Assembly (NCBI GenBank): GCA_016705695.1
Contig: JADJLA010000003.1
Span: 1 to 64,000, forward strand
DNA length: 64,000 nucleotides
Direction: 5' to 3'
From: Sphingobacteriaceae bacterium
Lineage (GTDB): Bacteria; Bacteroidota; Bacteroidia; B-17B0; Aurantibacillaceae
The position numbers and the translations under genes were made by a program. The notes below the pieces were generated by a model. That model had not been told where the DNA came from. It worked only from the letters and a program-made list of their open reading frames with translations, and made no database searches. Below, piece after piece: positions 27,539 to 36,556 of this stretch. Numbering within the stretch: the first letter of the stretch is position 1; every line of letters starts with the position of its first letter.

Positions 27539-29551
27539 ATGGCTTCATCACCAAAATTAAATGCAAAAATCCCTGCGGGTCAACTAGAACTTAAGTGGAC
27601 CAATTACCGCTCAACTGTGCACTTGGTTAACCCTGCTAATAAACGTAGTTTAGAAGTATTGGTTGTTGGTTCGGGTTTAGCCGGAGCATCTGCTGCTGCT
27701 ACATTGGCCGAAATGGGATACAAAGTAAAAGTATTTTGCTTTCAAGATTCGCCTCGTCGCGCGCACTCAATTGCCGCGCAAGGTGGTGTTAACGCCGCAA
27801 AAAATTATCAAAATGATGGCGATAGCGTTTACCGTTTGTTTTACGATACTATTAAAGGTGGAGATTATCGCGCGCGCGAAGCAAATGTGCATCGCTTGTC
27901 AGAGGTATCAGGAAGCATCATTGATCAATGTGTTGCGCAAGGTGTACCTTTTGCGCGCGAGTATGGTGGGATGTTAAGTAATCGTTCGTTTGGCGGTACA
28001 CAAGTTCAACGTACGTTTTATGCGGCAGGACAAACAGGACAACAATTATTATTAGGAGCTTACTCTGCATTACAACGTCAGGTTGGAATGGGCGCTGTAA
28101 AATTATTGGCGCGCCATGAAATGTTAGATGTGGTGAATATTGATGGCAAGTGCCGTGGTATCATTGCACGTGATCTTATAAGCGGAAAATTAGAAAGACA
28201 TTTTGGCCACGCAGTATTATTGTGTACTGGTGGATACGGAAACGTATTCTTTCTTTCTACAAATGCAATGGGAAGTAATGTAACTGCTGCATGGAAAGCG
28301 CATAAAAAAGGAGCGTTCTTCGGAAATCCTTGCTACACGCAAATTCATCCAACATGTATTCCTGTGAGTGGTGATCATCAATCGAAATTAACTTTGATGT
28401 CAGAATCGCTGCGTAATGATGGACGTATTTGGGTTCCAAAAAGCAAAGAACATGCGCAAGCAATTGCTTCCGGAAAAATGAATCCGAACGATCTGAAAGA
28501 AGAGGATAGAGATTATTATTTAGAGAGAAGATATCCGGCGTTTGGAAATTTAGTTCCACGCGACGTTGCTTCTCGCGCTGCAAAAGAAAGATGTGATGCG
28601 GGCTTTGGAGTAAATGCAACGGGTCAAGCGGTGTATCTGGATTTTGCTTTCAACATGAAATACAAATACGGTAAAATAGAAGCTACCAAAAAAGGTATCG
28701 AGAATCCTACCGAAGAACAAATGACGGAATTTGGACAAGCTGTTATCAAAGAAAAATATGGTAACTTATTTGATATGTACGAACAAATTACCGGTGTTAA
28801 TCCATATAAAAATCCAATGATGATATATCCTGCAGTTCACTACACTATGGGTGGATTATGGGTGGATTATAATTTGATGACAACCGTTCCGGGATTATAC
28901 GCTTTGGGTGAAGCAAATTTCTCTGACCATGGCGCCAATCGTTTAGGGGCTTCTGCTTTGATGCAAGGTTTAGCGGATGGCTATTTTGTGATCCCATATA
29001 CTATTGGAGAATACTTAGCCGAAGAAATTCGCACAAAAGCAATTCCTACGGATAGCGAAGCATTTGTAAAAGCAGAACAAGAAGTAAGTGATCGATTGAA
29101 CAAATTATTAAGTATCAAAGGAACAAAAACAGTTGATTATTTTCACAAGCGCTTAGGAAAAGCAATGTGGGATAAATGCGGTATGGCGCGCAATGCCGAA
29201 GGTTTAAAATGGGCTATTGAAGAGATCAAAAAGATCCGTTCAGAATTTTGGTCAGATGTTCGAGTACCCGGCGCTTTAAACGAATTCAATCCTGAGTTGG
29301 AAAAAGCAGGGCGCGTGGCCGATTTTATTGAGCTGGGCGAATTAATGTGTATGGATGCATTGCATCGCAACGAAAGTTGTGGTGGTCATTTCCGCGAAGA
29401 GTATCAAACTGAAGAGGGAGAGGCAAATCGTGATGATGAAAAATTTGCTTACGTAGCGGCTTGGGAATACAAAGGCGAAAGTAATTTTGAATTGCACAAA
29501 GAAGAATTGAAATACGAGAACATTAAAATTGCAGCACGTAGTTATAAATAA
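27539..29551 (+). CDS. sdhA: Succinate dehydrogenase flavoprotein subunit
   Basis: The 670-residue catalytic subunit oxidises succinate to fumarate. The dinucleotide-binding loop GSGLAG is at 44-49 and the FAD-linking motif HSIAAQGG has His76. [19 protein letters not shown] and the [11 protein letters not shown] block fit the substrate site, and the C-terminal region [14 protein letters not shown] matches the type B Bacteroidota/epsilonproteobacterial subgroup, which is longer than the E. coli enzyme. It lies 36 nt after sdhC and 14 nt before sdhB. Confidence 0.95.
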   Translation: MASSPKLNAKIPAGQLELKWTNYRSTVHLVNPANKRSLEVLVVGSGLAGASAAATLAEMGYKVKVFCFQDSPRRAHSIAAQGGVNAAKNYQNDGDSVYRLFYDTIKGGDYRAREANVHRLSEVSGSIIDQCVAQGVPFAREYGGMLSNRSFGGTQVQRTFYAAGQTGQQLLLGAYSALQRQVGMGAVKLLARHEMLDVVNIDGKCRGIIARDLISGKLERHFGHAVLLCTGGYGNVFFLSTNAMGSNVTAAWKAHKKGAFFGNPCYTQIHPTCIPVSGDHQSKLTLMSESLRNDGRIWVPKSKEHAQAIASGKMNPNDLKEEDRDYYLERRYPAFGNLVPRDVASRAAKERCDAGFGVNATGQAVYLDFAFNMKYKYGKIEATKKGIENPTEEQMTEFGQAVIKEKYGNLFDMYEQITGVNPYKNPMMIYPAVHYTMGGLWVDYNLMTTVPGLYALGEANFSDHGANRLGASALMQGLADGYFVIPYTIGEYLAEEIRTKAIPTDSEAFVKAEQEVSDRLNKLLSIKGTKTVDYFHKRLGKAMWDKCGMARNAEGLKWAIEEIKKIRSEFWSDVRVPGALNEFNPELEKAGRVADFIELGELMCMDALHRNESCGGHFREEYQTEEGEANRDDEKFAYVAAWEYKGESNFELHKEELKYENIKIAARSYK

Positions 29552-29565
29552 TTAATAAAGAAGTT

Positions 29566-30339
29566 ATGGGTGGAACAAGCGAAAAAATGATAAACGTCAC
29601 CGTAAAAGTGTGGCGCCAAAGAAACAAGAACGAAAAAGGAACTTTTGAAACACATGATATGAAAGGTGTTTCAACCGACATGTCGTTCTTAGAAATGTTC
29701 GATGTATTAAATGAACGTTTAATTAACGAAGGAAAAGACCCCGTGGCATTTGATCACGATTGCCGAGAAGGTATTTGCGGTATGTGCAGTATGTATATTA
29801 ATGGCCGACCACACGGACCGAAGAATGCTGTTACAACGTGTCAATTACATATGCGCAGTTTTAGTGATGGTGATACTATTGTTGTTGAACCTTGGAGAAG
29901 TAGTGCTTTTCCTGTGGTGAAAGACTTGGTGGTGGAGCGCGCAGCATTTGATCGCATTATTGCTGCCGGCGGTTTCGTATCTGTAAATACAGGGAATGCA
30001 AAGGATGCTAACAATATTTTAATTCCAAAACCGGAAGCCGACGAAGCGTTCAATGCGGCGGCATGTATTGGTTGTGGTGCTTGTGTAGCTGCCTGTAAAA
30101 ATGGAAGTGCTATGTTGTTTGTATCGGCAAAAGTTTCTCAATTAGCCTTGTTACCACAAGGTAAAGTAGAGGCACAAAAGCGTGTATTAGATATGGTTCA
30201 TCAAATGGATATTGAAGGTTTTGGTAATTGTACAAATACCGGAGCTTGTGAAGCGGAGTGTCCTAAAGGTATTTCACTTGAGAACATTGCGCGTATGAAT
30301 AGAGAATATGTGTTTGCAAGTGCGAACGAAAAGAAATAA
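29566..30339 (+). CDS. sdhB: Succinate dehydrogenase iron-sulfur subunit
   Basis: The 257-residue protein passes electrons from SdhA to the quinone site. The [2Fe-2S] ligands are C66, C71, C74 and C92; C167, C170, C173 and C232 fit the [4Fe-4S] cluster, and C177, C222 and C228 the [3Fe-4S] cluster. Note the spacing [11 protein letters not shown] in the last group, as in other type B enzymes. It is the last gene of the operon and is followed by a terminator. Confidence 0.95.
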   Translation: MGGTSEKMINVTVKVWRQRNKNEKGTFETHDMKGVSTDMSFLEMFDVLNERLINEGKDPVAFDHDCREGICGMCSMYINGRPHGPKNAVTTCQLHMRSFSDGDTIVVEPWRSSAFPVVKDLVVERAAFDRIIAAGGFVSVNTGNAKDANNILIPKPEADEAFNAAACIGCGACVAACKNGSAMLFVSAKVSQLALLPQGKVEAQKRVLDMVHQMDIEGFGNCTNTGACEAECPKGISLENIARMNREYVFASANEKK

Positions 30340-30358
30340 ATTCATCTGAAATATTTAG

Positions 30359-30386
30359 AAAGCCACCTAAAAGGGTGGCTTTTTTG
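30359..30386 (+). terminator. Rho-independent terminator after sdhB
   Basis: AAAGCCACC pairs with GGTGGCTTT across TAAAAG and ends in a T run, 20 nt downstream of the sdhB stop. Confidence 0.85.
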
Positions 30387-30427
30387 TTTTAGCAATGTTA
30401 AATCAGTGTAAAACCGATATTTTGTTG

Positions 30428-30443
30428 ATTCTCTTGAGAGAAT
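30428..30443. promoter_or_regulatory. Small inverted repeat upstream of T9SS cargo gene
   Basis: ATTCTC-TTGA-GAGAAT lies about 50 nt upstream of the gene at 30495, near a TATATTTTCG that weakly resembles a -7 element (30468-30477). It could be an operator; no second copy was noticed. Confidence 0.25.
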
Positions 30444-30494
30444 GTTAAATAAACAAAGCATAAATTTTATATTTTCGTAGAACTAATTAATCTT

Positions 30495-33176
30495 ATGAAA
30501 AATTTTTTACTAATTCTTGCTATCAATTTCATTTGTCTATCTATCAATGCACAAACAGAAATGAACTCTGTTTGGATGAAAGGATTTGGTGATTCGGGTA
30601 ATGAGCACATTATGGCAAGCACAATTGATGCATCTGGAAATATTTATGTAACCGGTCGTATACAGTATTCGTTGGATATTGATCCGGGCCCATCAACAGT
30701 TACGGTGGATGTGAATAATAGGCAATGTTTTTTCTCTAAGTTCTCTCCAACAGGTAATTTGTTATGGTCAAGAAATTTTGATGGTGAAAGTGTAGCTGAA
30801 TCTGATGGCGTTGGCATAGCAGTTGATGCTTCGGGCGATGTATATGTAACAGGTTATTTTAGAGATGGTCCAATTGATTTTAATTTAGCTTCTCCCGGCA
30901 CAAACACCATTGCTCCGCAAGATAAAGATATGTACATCGTAAAATATTCTTCGGCCGGTGCGTTCGTGTGGGTAAAAGCAATTGGAACTCTTTCTGCAAA
31001 TATCACACCGAGATTTGTGAAAGTAGATGGGGCTGGCGATGTGGTTATAGTTGGTAGTTTTAATAATGAGGCACCAACAACTGTTGATTTTAATCCGGCA
31101 GGACCTTCATATACATTAGCTTCTAATAGCGGACCTGATGATGCTTTTATGGCGAAGTACAATTCGAGCGGTGTATTGCAGTGGGCTTTTAATGTTGGAT
31201 CACCTCTTGGAGAAATGTTCTTAGGAATTGATATAGATGCTTCAAATAATATTTATGCTGTAGGAACAATTCAATCAACCGCCGATATTGATCCGTCTAC
31301 AACCGGTACATATACGGTTGCATCCGAGGGGACGGCTGAGGCAATTCTTATTGCTAAATATACTTCCGCAGGTGCTTTTGTTTGGGGACATGCCACGGGC
31401 GGAAGCATTGGAGATGGAGCTATTCGAGTAAAACTCGATAATAATGGCGACCTTCTTGTTTCAGGTTATATGACAAGCACGTCTTTTGATGCCGATCCGG
31501 GCACTGCAACTGTTACACTTACAAAAGTTGGAATTGGTCCTACAGATGCATTTATTGGAAAATATAATTCTACAAACGGTAATTTAATTTGGGCAAAGAA
31601 CACTGGCGGATCGGCAAATGTGGAGCCTTACGCAATGACATTGGATGCGCAAAATAATATTTATTTAGGAGGAGGATTTAGTGGAACGATGGACATGGAT
31701 CTTACTGCAAGTGTAAATACATTTACTGCAATCACCATTGGTGGAATGGATGTGTATTTAGCAAAATATGATCCAAGCGGAAATTTTGTAGTAGCGTATA
31801 ATTTCGGAGGCGGTTCAGGTCCCGGAGGCGGTGCTAATTTTATGCAGATCGCAAGTAATAACGATATTATTTTATCTGGTTATTATTCTACTGTTGCGGA
31901 TTTCGATCCTTCAGCCGCTGCTAATACTTTACCTTATGTTGGCGGAAGTGATGCTTTTGTAAATAGATATTCGCAATGTGTTAGTCCTGATACCCCAACT
32001 TTAGGAGCAACATCTTTAACCATGTGCGCTAATGGCGTTGCAACTTTATCTGTTGTTGCAGGAAATTTAAATTCAGCAACTAATTGGGTATGGACAAGCG
32101 TTGCATGTGGTTCATCAACTATGAGTGTTGGCGCAACAGCAACTGTTTCACCGCCATTTTTAACTTCATATTTTGTAAGAGGTGAAGGTGGATGTCCTAC
32201 ACCAACAGGCGCATGTGCTAGTGCTTCGGTATCGGTTGACCCTTTAAAAGGAATTACAGGAACAGTAACAACAGGCGCTGCAATTCCGGTTCCTGGCTTT
32301 ATACAGTTATTTCGTTATGAAGGACCGTTGACAAAATGGGATTCGGTAACCTATCAAAATGTGAATGCTTCAGGGATTTATTCTTTCAATGCGGTAAATT
32401 CCGGTAGTTATATTATCATGTCTATTCCAACTGCAACGGATATGGTTAAAACGTATGCACCAAATAATGCAACATGGAAAAACTCAACTGTTTTTTATCA
32501 CGGTTGTTTAATCGACTACAATATTAATATCAATGTTGTTCCAATGCTTACGCTCACACCTGGCCCAGGAGTTCTTTCAGGAAAAATAATCGAAGGGCAG
32601 GGTTATGGTAATAAAGGAAATGTTACACCAGGTAACCCAATTGGGGGAATTTCGATCAAAGGTGGAAAAAATCCGGGAGGTGGAATTATGGGACAGGCTA
32701 GAACTGATGCAACGGGTGGGTATACGTTTACCTCTTTGCCTCTGTCGGGCATAGGAGAAAGTTATTTCATCTTTGTAGATATTCCGGGAATTGACACAAA
32801 CGGAACACATCATTCGGCAATAGTTACCGGAACAACGATGTATACCGATCTTGATTTTGTGGTCGACTCTGATTATGTGAACCCAATTGATTATACAGGA
32901 ATAAGAGAATTGAAACTTGATGGCGAACGAATTACAGTTTACCCAAATCCTGCTACTGATCTTGTGTATATTAAAATGGATGCAAAAGGAGAGTCGAACA
33001 TCTCTTTAGAGCTTTATGATATGTTAGGCAAAAAAGTACTAACGCAGAATTATGAAGCAGTGCAAAGTGAATTTAAAGCGAGCATTAATGTAGCAACACT
33101 TAACCGTGGGGTTTATTTTGTAAAAGTGAGATTGAATTCAGGCGAGGCAATGATCAAGTTTGTGCTTTCGGAATAA
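30495..33176 (+). CDS. T9SS cargo: SBBP-type propeller plus shared C-terminal module and sorting domain
   Basis: The 893-residue protein has a signal peptide (CLSINAQ), seven or eight propeller blades like those of the protein at 23040 (residues about 25-490), then a Cys-containing Ig/PKD-like stretch. A transthyretin-like pair follows (about 580-800: KGITGTVTTGA ... LSGKIIEGQGYG ... GNPIGGISIKGGKNPGGG ... LDFVVDSDYVNP). It ends with a T9SS type A domain (ITVYPNPATDLVYI ... VYFVKVRLNSGEAMIKFVLSE). The module at 580-800 is nearly the same as in the protein encoded at 36557-39187. It should be exported to the cell surface; binding target unknown. Confidence 0.85.
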   Translation: MKNFLLILAINFICLSINAQTEMNSVWMKGFGDSGNEHIMASTIDASGNIYVTGRIQYSLDIDPGPSTVTVDVNNRQCFFSKFSPTGNLLWSRNFDGESVAESDGVGIAVDASGDVYVTGYFRDGPIDFNLASPGTNTIAPQDKDMYIVKYSSAGAFVWVKAIGTLSANITPRFVKVDGAGDVVIVGSFNNEAPTTVDFNPAGPSYTLASNSGPDDAFMAKYNSSGVLQWAFNVGSPLGEMFLGIDIDASNNIYAVGTIQSTADIDPSTTGTYTVASEGTAEAILIAKYTSAGAFVWGHATGGSIGDGAIRVKLDNNGDLLVSGYMTSTSFDADPGTATVTLTKVGIGPTDAFIGKYNSTNGNLIWAKNTGGSANVEPYAMTLDAQNNIYLGGGFSGTMDMDLTASVNTFTAITIGGMDVYLAKYDPSGNFVVAYNFGGGSGPGGGANFMQIASNNDIILSGYYSTVADFDPSAAANTLPYVGGSDAFVNRYSQCVSPDTPTLGATSLTMCANGVATLSVVAGNLNSATNWVWTSVACGSSTMSVGATATVSPPFLTSYFVRGEGGCPTPTGACASASVSVDPLKGITGTVTTGAAIPVPGFIQLFRYEGPLTKWDSVTYQNVNASGIYSFNAVNSGSYIIMSIPTATDMVKTYAPNNATWKNSTVFYHGCLIDYNININVVPMLTLTPGPGVLSGKIIEGQGYGNKGNVTPGNPIGGISIKGGKNPGGGIMGQARTDATGGYTFTSLPLSGIGESYFIFVDIPGIDTNGTHHSAIVTGTTMYTDLDFVVDSDYVNPIDYTGIRELKLDGERITVYPNPATDLVYIKMDAKGESNISLELYDMLGKKVLTQNYEAVQSEFKASINVATLNRGVYFVKVRLNSGEAMIKFVLSE

Positions 33177-33234
33177 TGACGGATCACAAAGGTTGCACAG
33201 ATGACTTGGATCTTGTATCATCATCTATGATTTT

Positions 33235-33260
33235 AAAAAAGGCGCTAAGCGCCTTTTTAT
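33235..33260. terminator. Bidirectional terminator between convergent genes
   Basis: Six A, then GGCGC-TAA-GCGCC, then five T. The flanking A and T runs make it usable from both strands, serving the T9SS gene ending at 33176 and the SpoIIE gene ending at 33306. Confidence 0.8.
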
Positions 33261-33305
33261 TTAATACTCTACTTATTTGAAAACAAAGATCAGCGTGCCA
33301 TCATT

Positions 33306-36300
33306 CTATACTCTGATCCCTATCACCAATACATCATCAATTTGTTCAAGCGAATCTTTCCAATCTTTAAAGGCATTGGAAATATTTGATTTTTGAACGT
33401 CCATTGGCTGGTTGATATTACTTAACAATAATTTTTGCATGTTAGAGAGCATGAACTTCTTCCCTCTTGGTCCACCAAACTGATCGGCAAAACCGTCACT
33501 GAACATGTAAATGATATCACCTGGTTTTACATCAATGGTGTGATTCATGTATTCGCGTTTCTCTTCAAATTCTAATCCACCTATCGCAAATTTATTTGGT
33601 TTGATTATCTCCATTTCGCCTTTCTCTTTGCGGTAGATCCATAGCGGACGATTGGCACCGGCATATTCCACGGTACCTCTCTTTTTGCGGATCGCGCAAA
33701 GGGCAATATCCATGCCATCTCGTCTTTCATTATCAGCGCGACTTTGATTCAAGGCTTCTTTTACACCTTTATGTAATTCTAAAAGTATGCCGCCAGGCGA
33801 AGAAATATTTCGTTGATTGATGATCTCGTTCAATAAATTATTTCCTACAATACTCATGAATGCTCCGGGAACTCCATGTCCTGTACAATCGGCCGCAGCA
33901 ATAAATTGGGTGCTGTTGTGATCGGAATGCCAGAAGAAATCGCCACTCACAATATCTTTTGGCAGATACAGGATAAAGCAATCGTCAAGCGCCTGTTGCG
34001 TTTTTTTAAGAGATGGCAACAAAGCTTCCTGGATGTTTTTCGCATACTTGATACTATCCGTGATCTCATTATTCTTATTCTGGATCTCTTCTTTTTGTTT
34101 AACTACTTCTTTGGTGCGTTCGTCAACTTGCTTCTCTAATTTTGCTTTATCGGCAACCAGTTTTTTTGTTTTGATAGTGTTGTATGCAAAAATTCCGGCA
34201 CCAACGGCGATCACGCACAATGTGTAGAACCACCAGGTTTGATACCATGGCGGTAGTATCTCGAAACTGAAAGTGGCGGGAGAAGAATTCCAAACACCAT
34301 CATTGTTTTTTGAACGCACCATGAAGGTATAAGTGCCGGGAGGAAGAGAAGGGTAGGTGACCTCTGTTTTTAAGATCTCAGGCGTCCAATCCTTATCCAA
34401 ACCTTCCAACTTATATTGATACATTACTTTTTCGGGCGCGATCAAACTGATGCCAATATATTTGAATGTGAGGTTGTTCTTTGACGATGGCAAAACAAGA
34501 TCCTTTGGTAAAGTACTTAGCGAATCGATCGCATTGGCATATTGTGCGATATCTTCTTGTCCAAAGAAAAGTTTAAGGTCTGTTATATTTAAACTGGCTT
34601 CTTTTTTATTGATCACCTCCAGTGTTGGATCATAGATCTCAAGTCCGCTTACAGTGCCAACAAGCACTCTGCCATCTTTTGTAAGTGCGTTTGCATTAGC
34701 GTTCGATTCTAAACTTAACAAACCATCGTCTTTTCCGAAATGATTCACATGAATGTTGTTGTTGTAAAAATCTTTCACGTTCAATACATCCATACCGTTA
34801 TTTGAGCCGATGTAAAGGTTGTTCTTATCATTCATTTGAAGGAAATTGATGTACCCTTGTTTTTTGAGGATCTGAGTATAAGATTTGTAATTATAAAGAT
34901 ATAGTCCATCAGAAGTACCTAACCATATGTTCTTTTTTTCATCCACAGCAGCGCAGGTGATCCTCGTGTAAACAGACTTGTTTATACCCTTCAATAACGT
35001 TGCCTTAGTGCCATTGTATTGGACCAGTCCATTTTCCAAACCAAATAACATGTTGCCATTCTTGTCCTCTACCGCAAAGAATATTTTAAATAAGATCCCT
35101 TCCTCTTTTAGTTTGTTCACTTCCTTTTCTTCCGAAACGATCCCGTTTTCCATTTTGAACACACCGTTGTTGGTGCCTATCCAGATCCGCCCTTTGCTAT
35201 CCTCGTAAAGTGAGTTGATGTATTGTTTTCGTATAATAGGATCTTCTACCGTGGCAAAATCGCCATCCCTGTAAATGCAAATACCTTCGCCGGTACCAAA
35301 TAGAACACTTCCATCTTTAAATGGAAGTATGGTATAAATGCTATTATCGGGGAGATATTTTTTGCCTTTGAAGTCGGTTTTATACGTTGTAACTTTTCCG
35401 TTCTCGATTTTAGCAACACCATTGTTACTACATCCTGCCCAAATGATTCCGTTGGCATCTTCAGCTACGGCATTGATATAATTATCGAGTAAGCCATTAT
35501 TCTTTGTGTAATATACAAAGCGGTTATTGAAAAATTTATAAACGCCGGTTCCGTTTGTTCCTATCCAAATATTTCCTTCACGGTCTTTCATTAAACACAT
35601 GATCGAATTATAGGTAAGGCCATTTGTAAGGCCATAGGAATTTTTTGGCTTGGCTGTTTTAAAGTCATATGAGAACAAACCTTCCGCATATGTTCCAAAA
35701 TAAAACTGGCCGTTATCTAACTTTAACATACTGCTGTAGGAAATGTTTCCGTTACCTTTGATCTCATCAACGGCTTTTATTTTAAGATCTTTGTTGATGG
35801 TATTTAATCCGGTGGATGTTCCTATAAGCATAGTGCCATCGTCATCTTGGGCTATGGAGAAAATAAAATCATTCATTATTCCATTCTTTGTATTGAATTG
35901 TTTGAACTCACCATTAGAAGAGGAGTAACGAATGACGCCATTTTGTAAAGTTCCGAACCAAATGTTTTGGTCCTTATCAATGAACATCGAATAAACAGAA
36001 CTTGAATTAAGGATATCATTCTTTTCGAACGCTGTTATTTTTCCCGCCTCAAAAACAAAAACGCCTTTTTGAGTTCCTATCCATGTTTTTGGCCCAACCG
36101 AAAGTAGTTTGTAGATCCACGCATTCTTTAAACCTTCTTTTTCTGAGTAGTTCTTAAATTGGAATTGATCGTAAACACTTAAGCCTTTGCTTGTGCCAAA
36201 CAATAATTCACCTTTGTTATTTTCTGCTATCGAAAAAACAACATCATCTATCAGGCCATCATTTTTGGTTAATTTAATGAATTTATTGCCGTCGTACTTT

Positions 36301-36491
36301 CCAACACCTCCGCTATTTGTACCAAACCAAACAAACCCTTTAGTATCCTGGTACATCGAAAGCACCTGCGATTGTGGCAAACCGTGTTCGGTATTATAAT
36401 TCCTGAAATTGTATGTTTGAGCTTGCGTGCATAGCGCAACAATAAGCGATATAATGAAAACGAGACCTTTTATATTTCTCTGGCAAAGCAT
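33306..36491 (-). CDS. Sensor phosphatase: two-component-regulator-type propeller, Y_Y_Y domain, membrane helix, SpoIIE (PP2C) domain
   Basis: The 1061-residue protein has a signal peptide ending in TQAQ, then about fourteen Reg_prop-type repeats (GLPQSQVLSMYQDTKGFVWFGTNSGGVGKYDG; WIGTNNGVFKMENG) forming a periplasmic double propeller to about residue 660. A Y_Y_Y domain follows (YQYKLEGLDKDW ... LPPGTYTFMVRSKNNDG), then one membrane helix and a coiled coil. The cytoplasmic SpoIIE-like PP2C phosphatase has KDIVSGDFFW, AADCTGHGVPGAFMS, LHKGVKEAL and FSDGFADQFGG with the metal-binding Asp residues present. This sensor half is normally joined to a histidine kinase; here the output is Ser/Thr dephosphorylation, probably of an STAS protein. 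No partner lies next to it. Confidence 0.9.
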   Translation of the reverse strand: MLCQRNIKGLVFIISLIVALCTQAQTYNFRNYNTEHGLPQSQVLSMYQDTKGFVWFGTNSGGVGKYDGNKFIKLTKNDGLIDDVVFSIAENNKGELLFGTSKGLSVYDQFQFKNYSEKEGLKNAWIYKLLSVGPKTWIGTQKGVFVFEAGKITAFEKNDILNSSSVYSMFIDKDQNIWFGTLQNGVIRYSSSNGEFKQFNTKNGIMNDFIFSIAQDDDGTMLIGTSTGLNTINKDLKIKAVDEIKGNGNISYSSMLKLDNGQFYFGTYAEGLFSYDFKTAKPKNSYGLTNGLTYNSIMCLMKDREGNIWIGTNGTGVYKFFNNRFVYYTKNNGLLDNYINAVAEDANGIIWAGCSNNGVAKIENGKVTTYKTDFKGKKYLPDNSIYTILPFKDGSVLFGTGEGICIYRDGDFATVEDPIIRKQYINSLYEDSKGRIWIGTNNGVFKMENGIVSEEKEVNKLKEEGILFKIFFAVEDKNGNMLFGLENGLVQYNGTKATLLKGINKSVYTRITCAAVDEKKNIWLGTSDGLYLYNYKSYTQILKKQGYINFLQMNDKNNLYIGSNNGMDVLNVKDFYNNNIHVNHFGKDDGLLSLESNANANALTKDGRVLVGTVSGLEIYDPTLEVINKKEASLNITDLKLFFGQEDIAQYANAIDSLSTLPKDLVLPSSKNNLTFKYIGISLIAPEKVMYQYKLEGLDKDWTPEILKTEVTYPSLPPGTYTFMVRSKNNDGVWNSSPATFSFEILPPWYQTWWFYTLCVIAVGAGIFAYNTIKTKKLVADKAKLEKQVDERTKEVVKQKEEIQNKNNEITDSIKYAKNIQEALLPSLKKTQQALDDCFILYLPKDIVSGDFFWHSDHNSTQFIAAADCTGHGVPGAFMSIVGNNLLNEIINQRNISSPGGILLELHKGVKEALNQSRADNERRDGMDIALCAIRKKRGTVEYAGANRPLWIYRKEKGEMEIIKPNKFAIGGLEFEEKREYMNHTIDVKPGDIIYMFSDGFADQFGGPRGKKFMLSNMQKLLLSNINQPMDVQKSNISNAFKDWKDSLEQIDDVLVIGIRV

Positions 36492-36508
36492 TATTCAAAT
36501 TTAAAAAT

Positions 36509-36538
36509 AAAAGCCAACTTTTAAGGGTTGGCTTTTTA
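36509..36538 (-). terminator. Rho-independent terminator of the T9SS gene on the minus strand
   Basis: On the minus strand AGCCAAC pairs with GTTGGCT and is followed by TTTATTTTT, just past the stop at 36557. It separates that gene from the SpoIIE gene. Confidence 0.75.
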
Positions 36539-36556
36539 GTTTGTATAGAATTCCTA

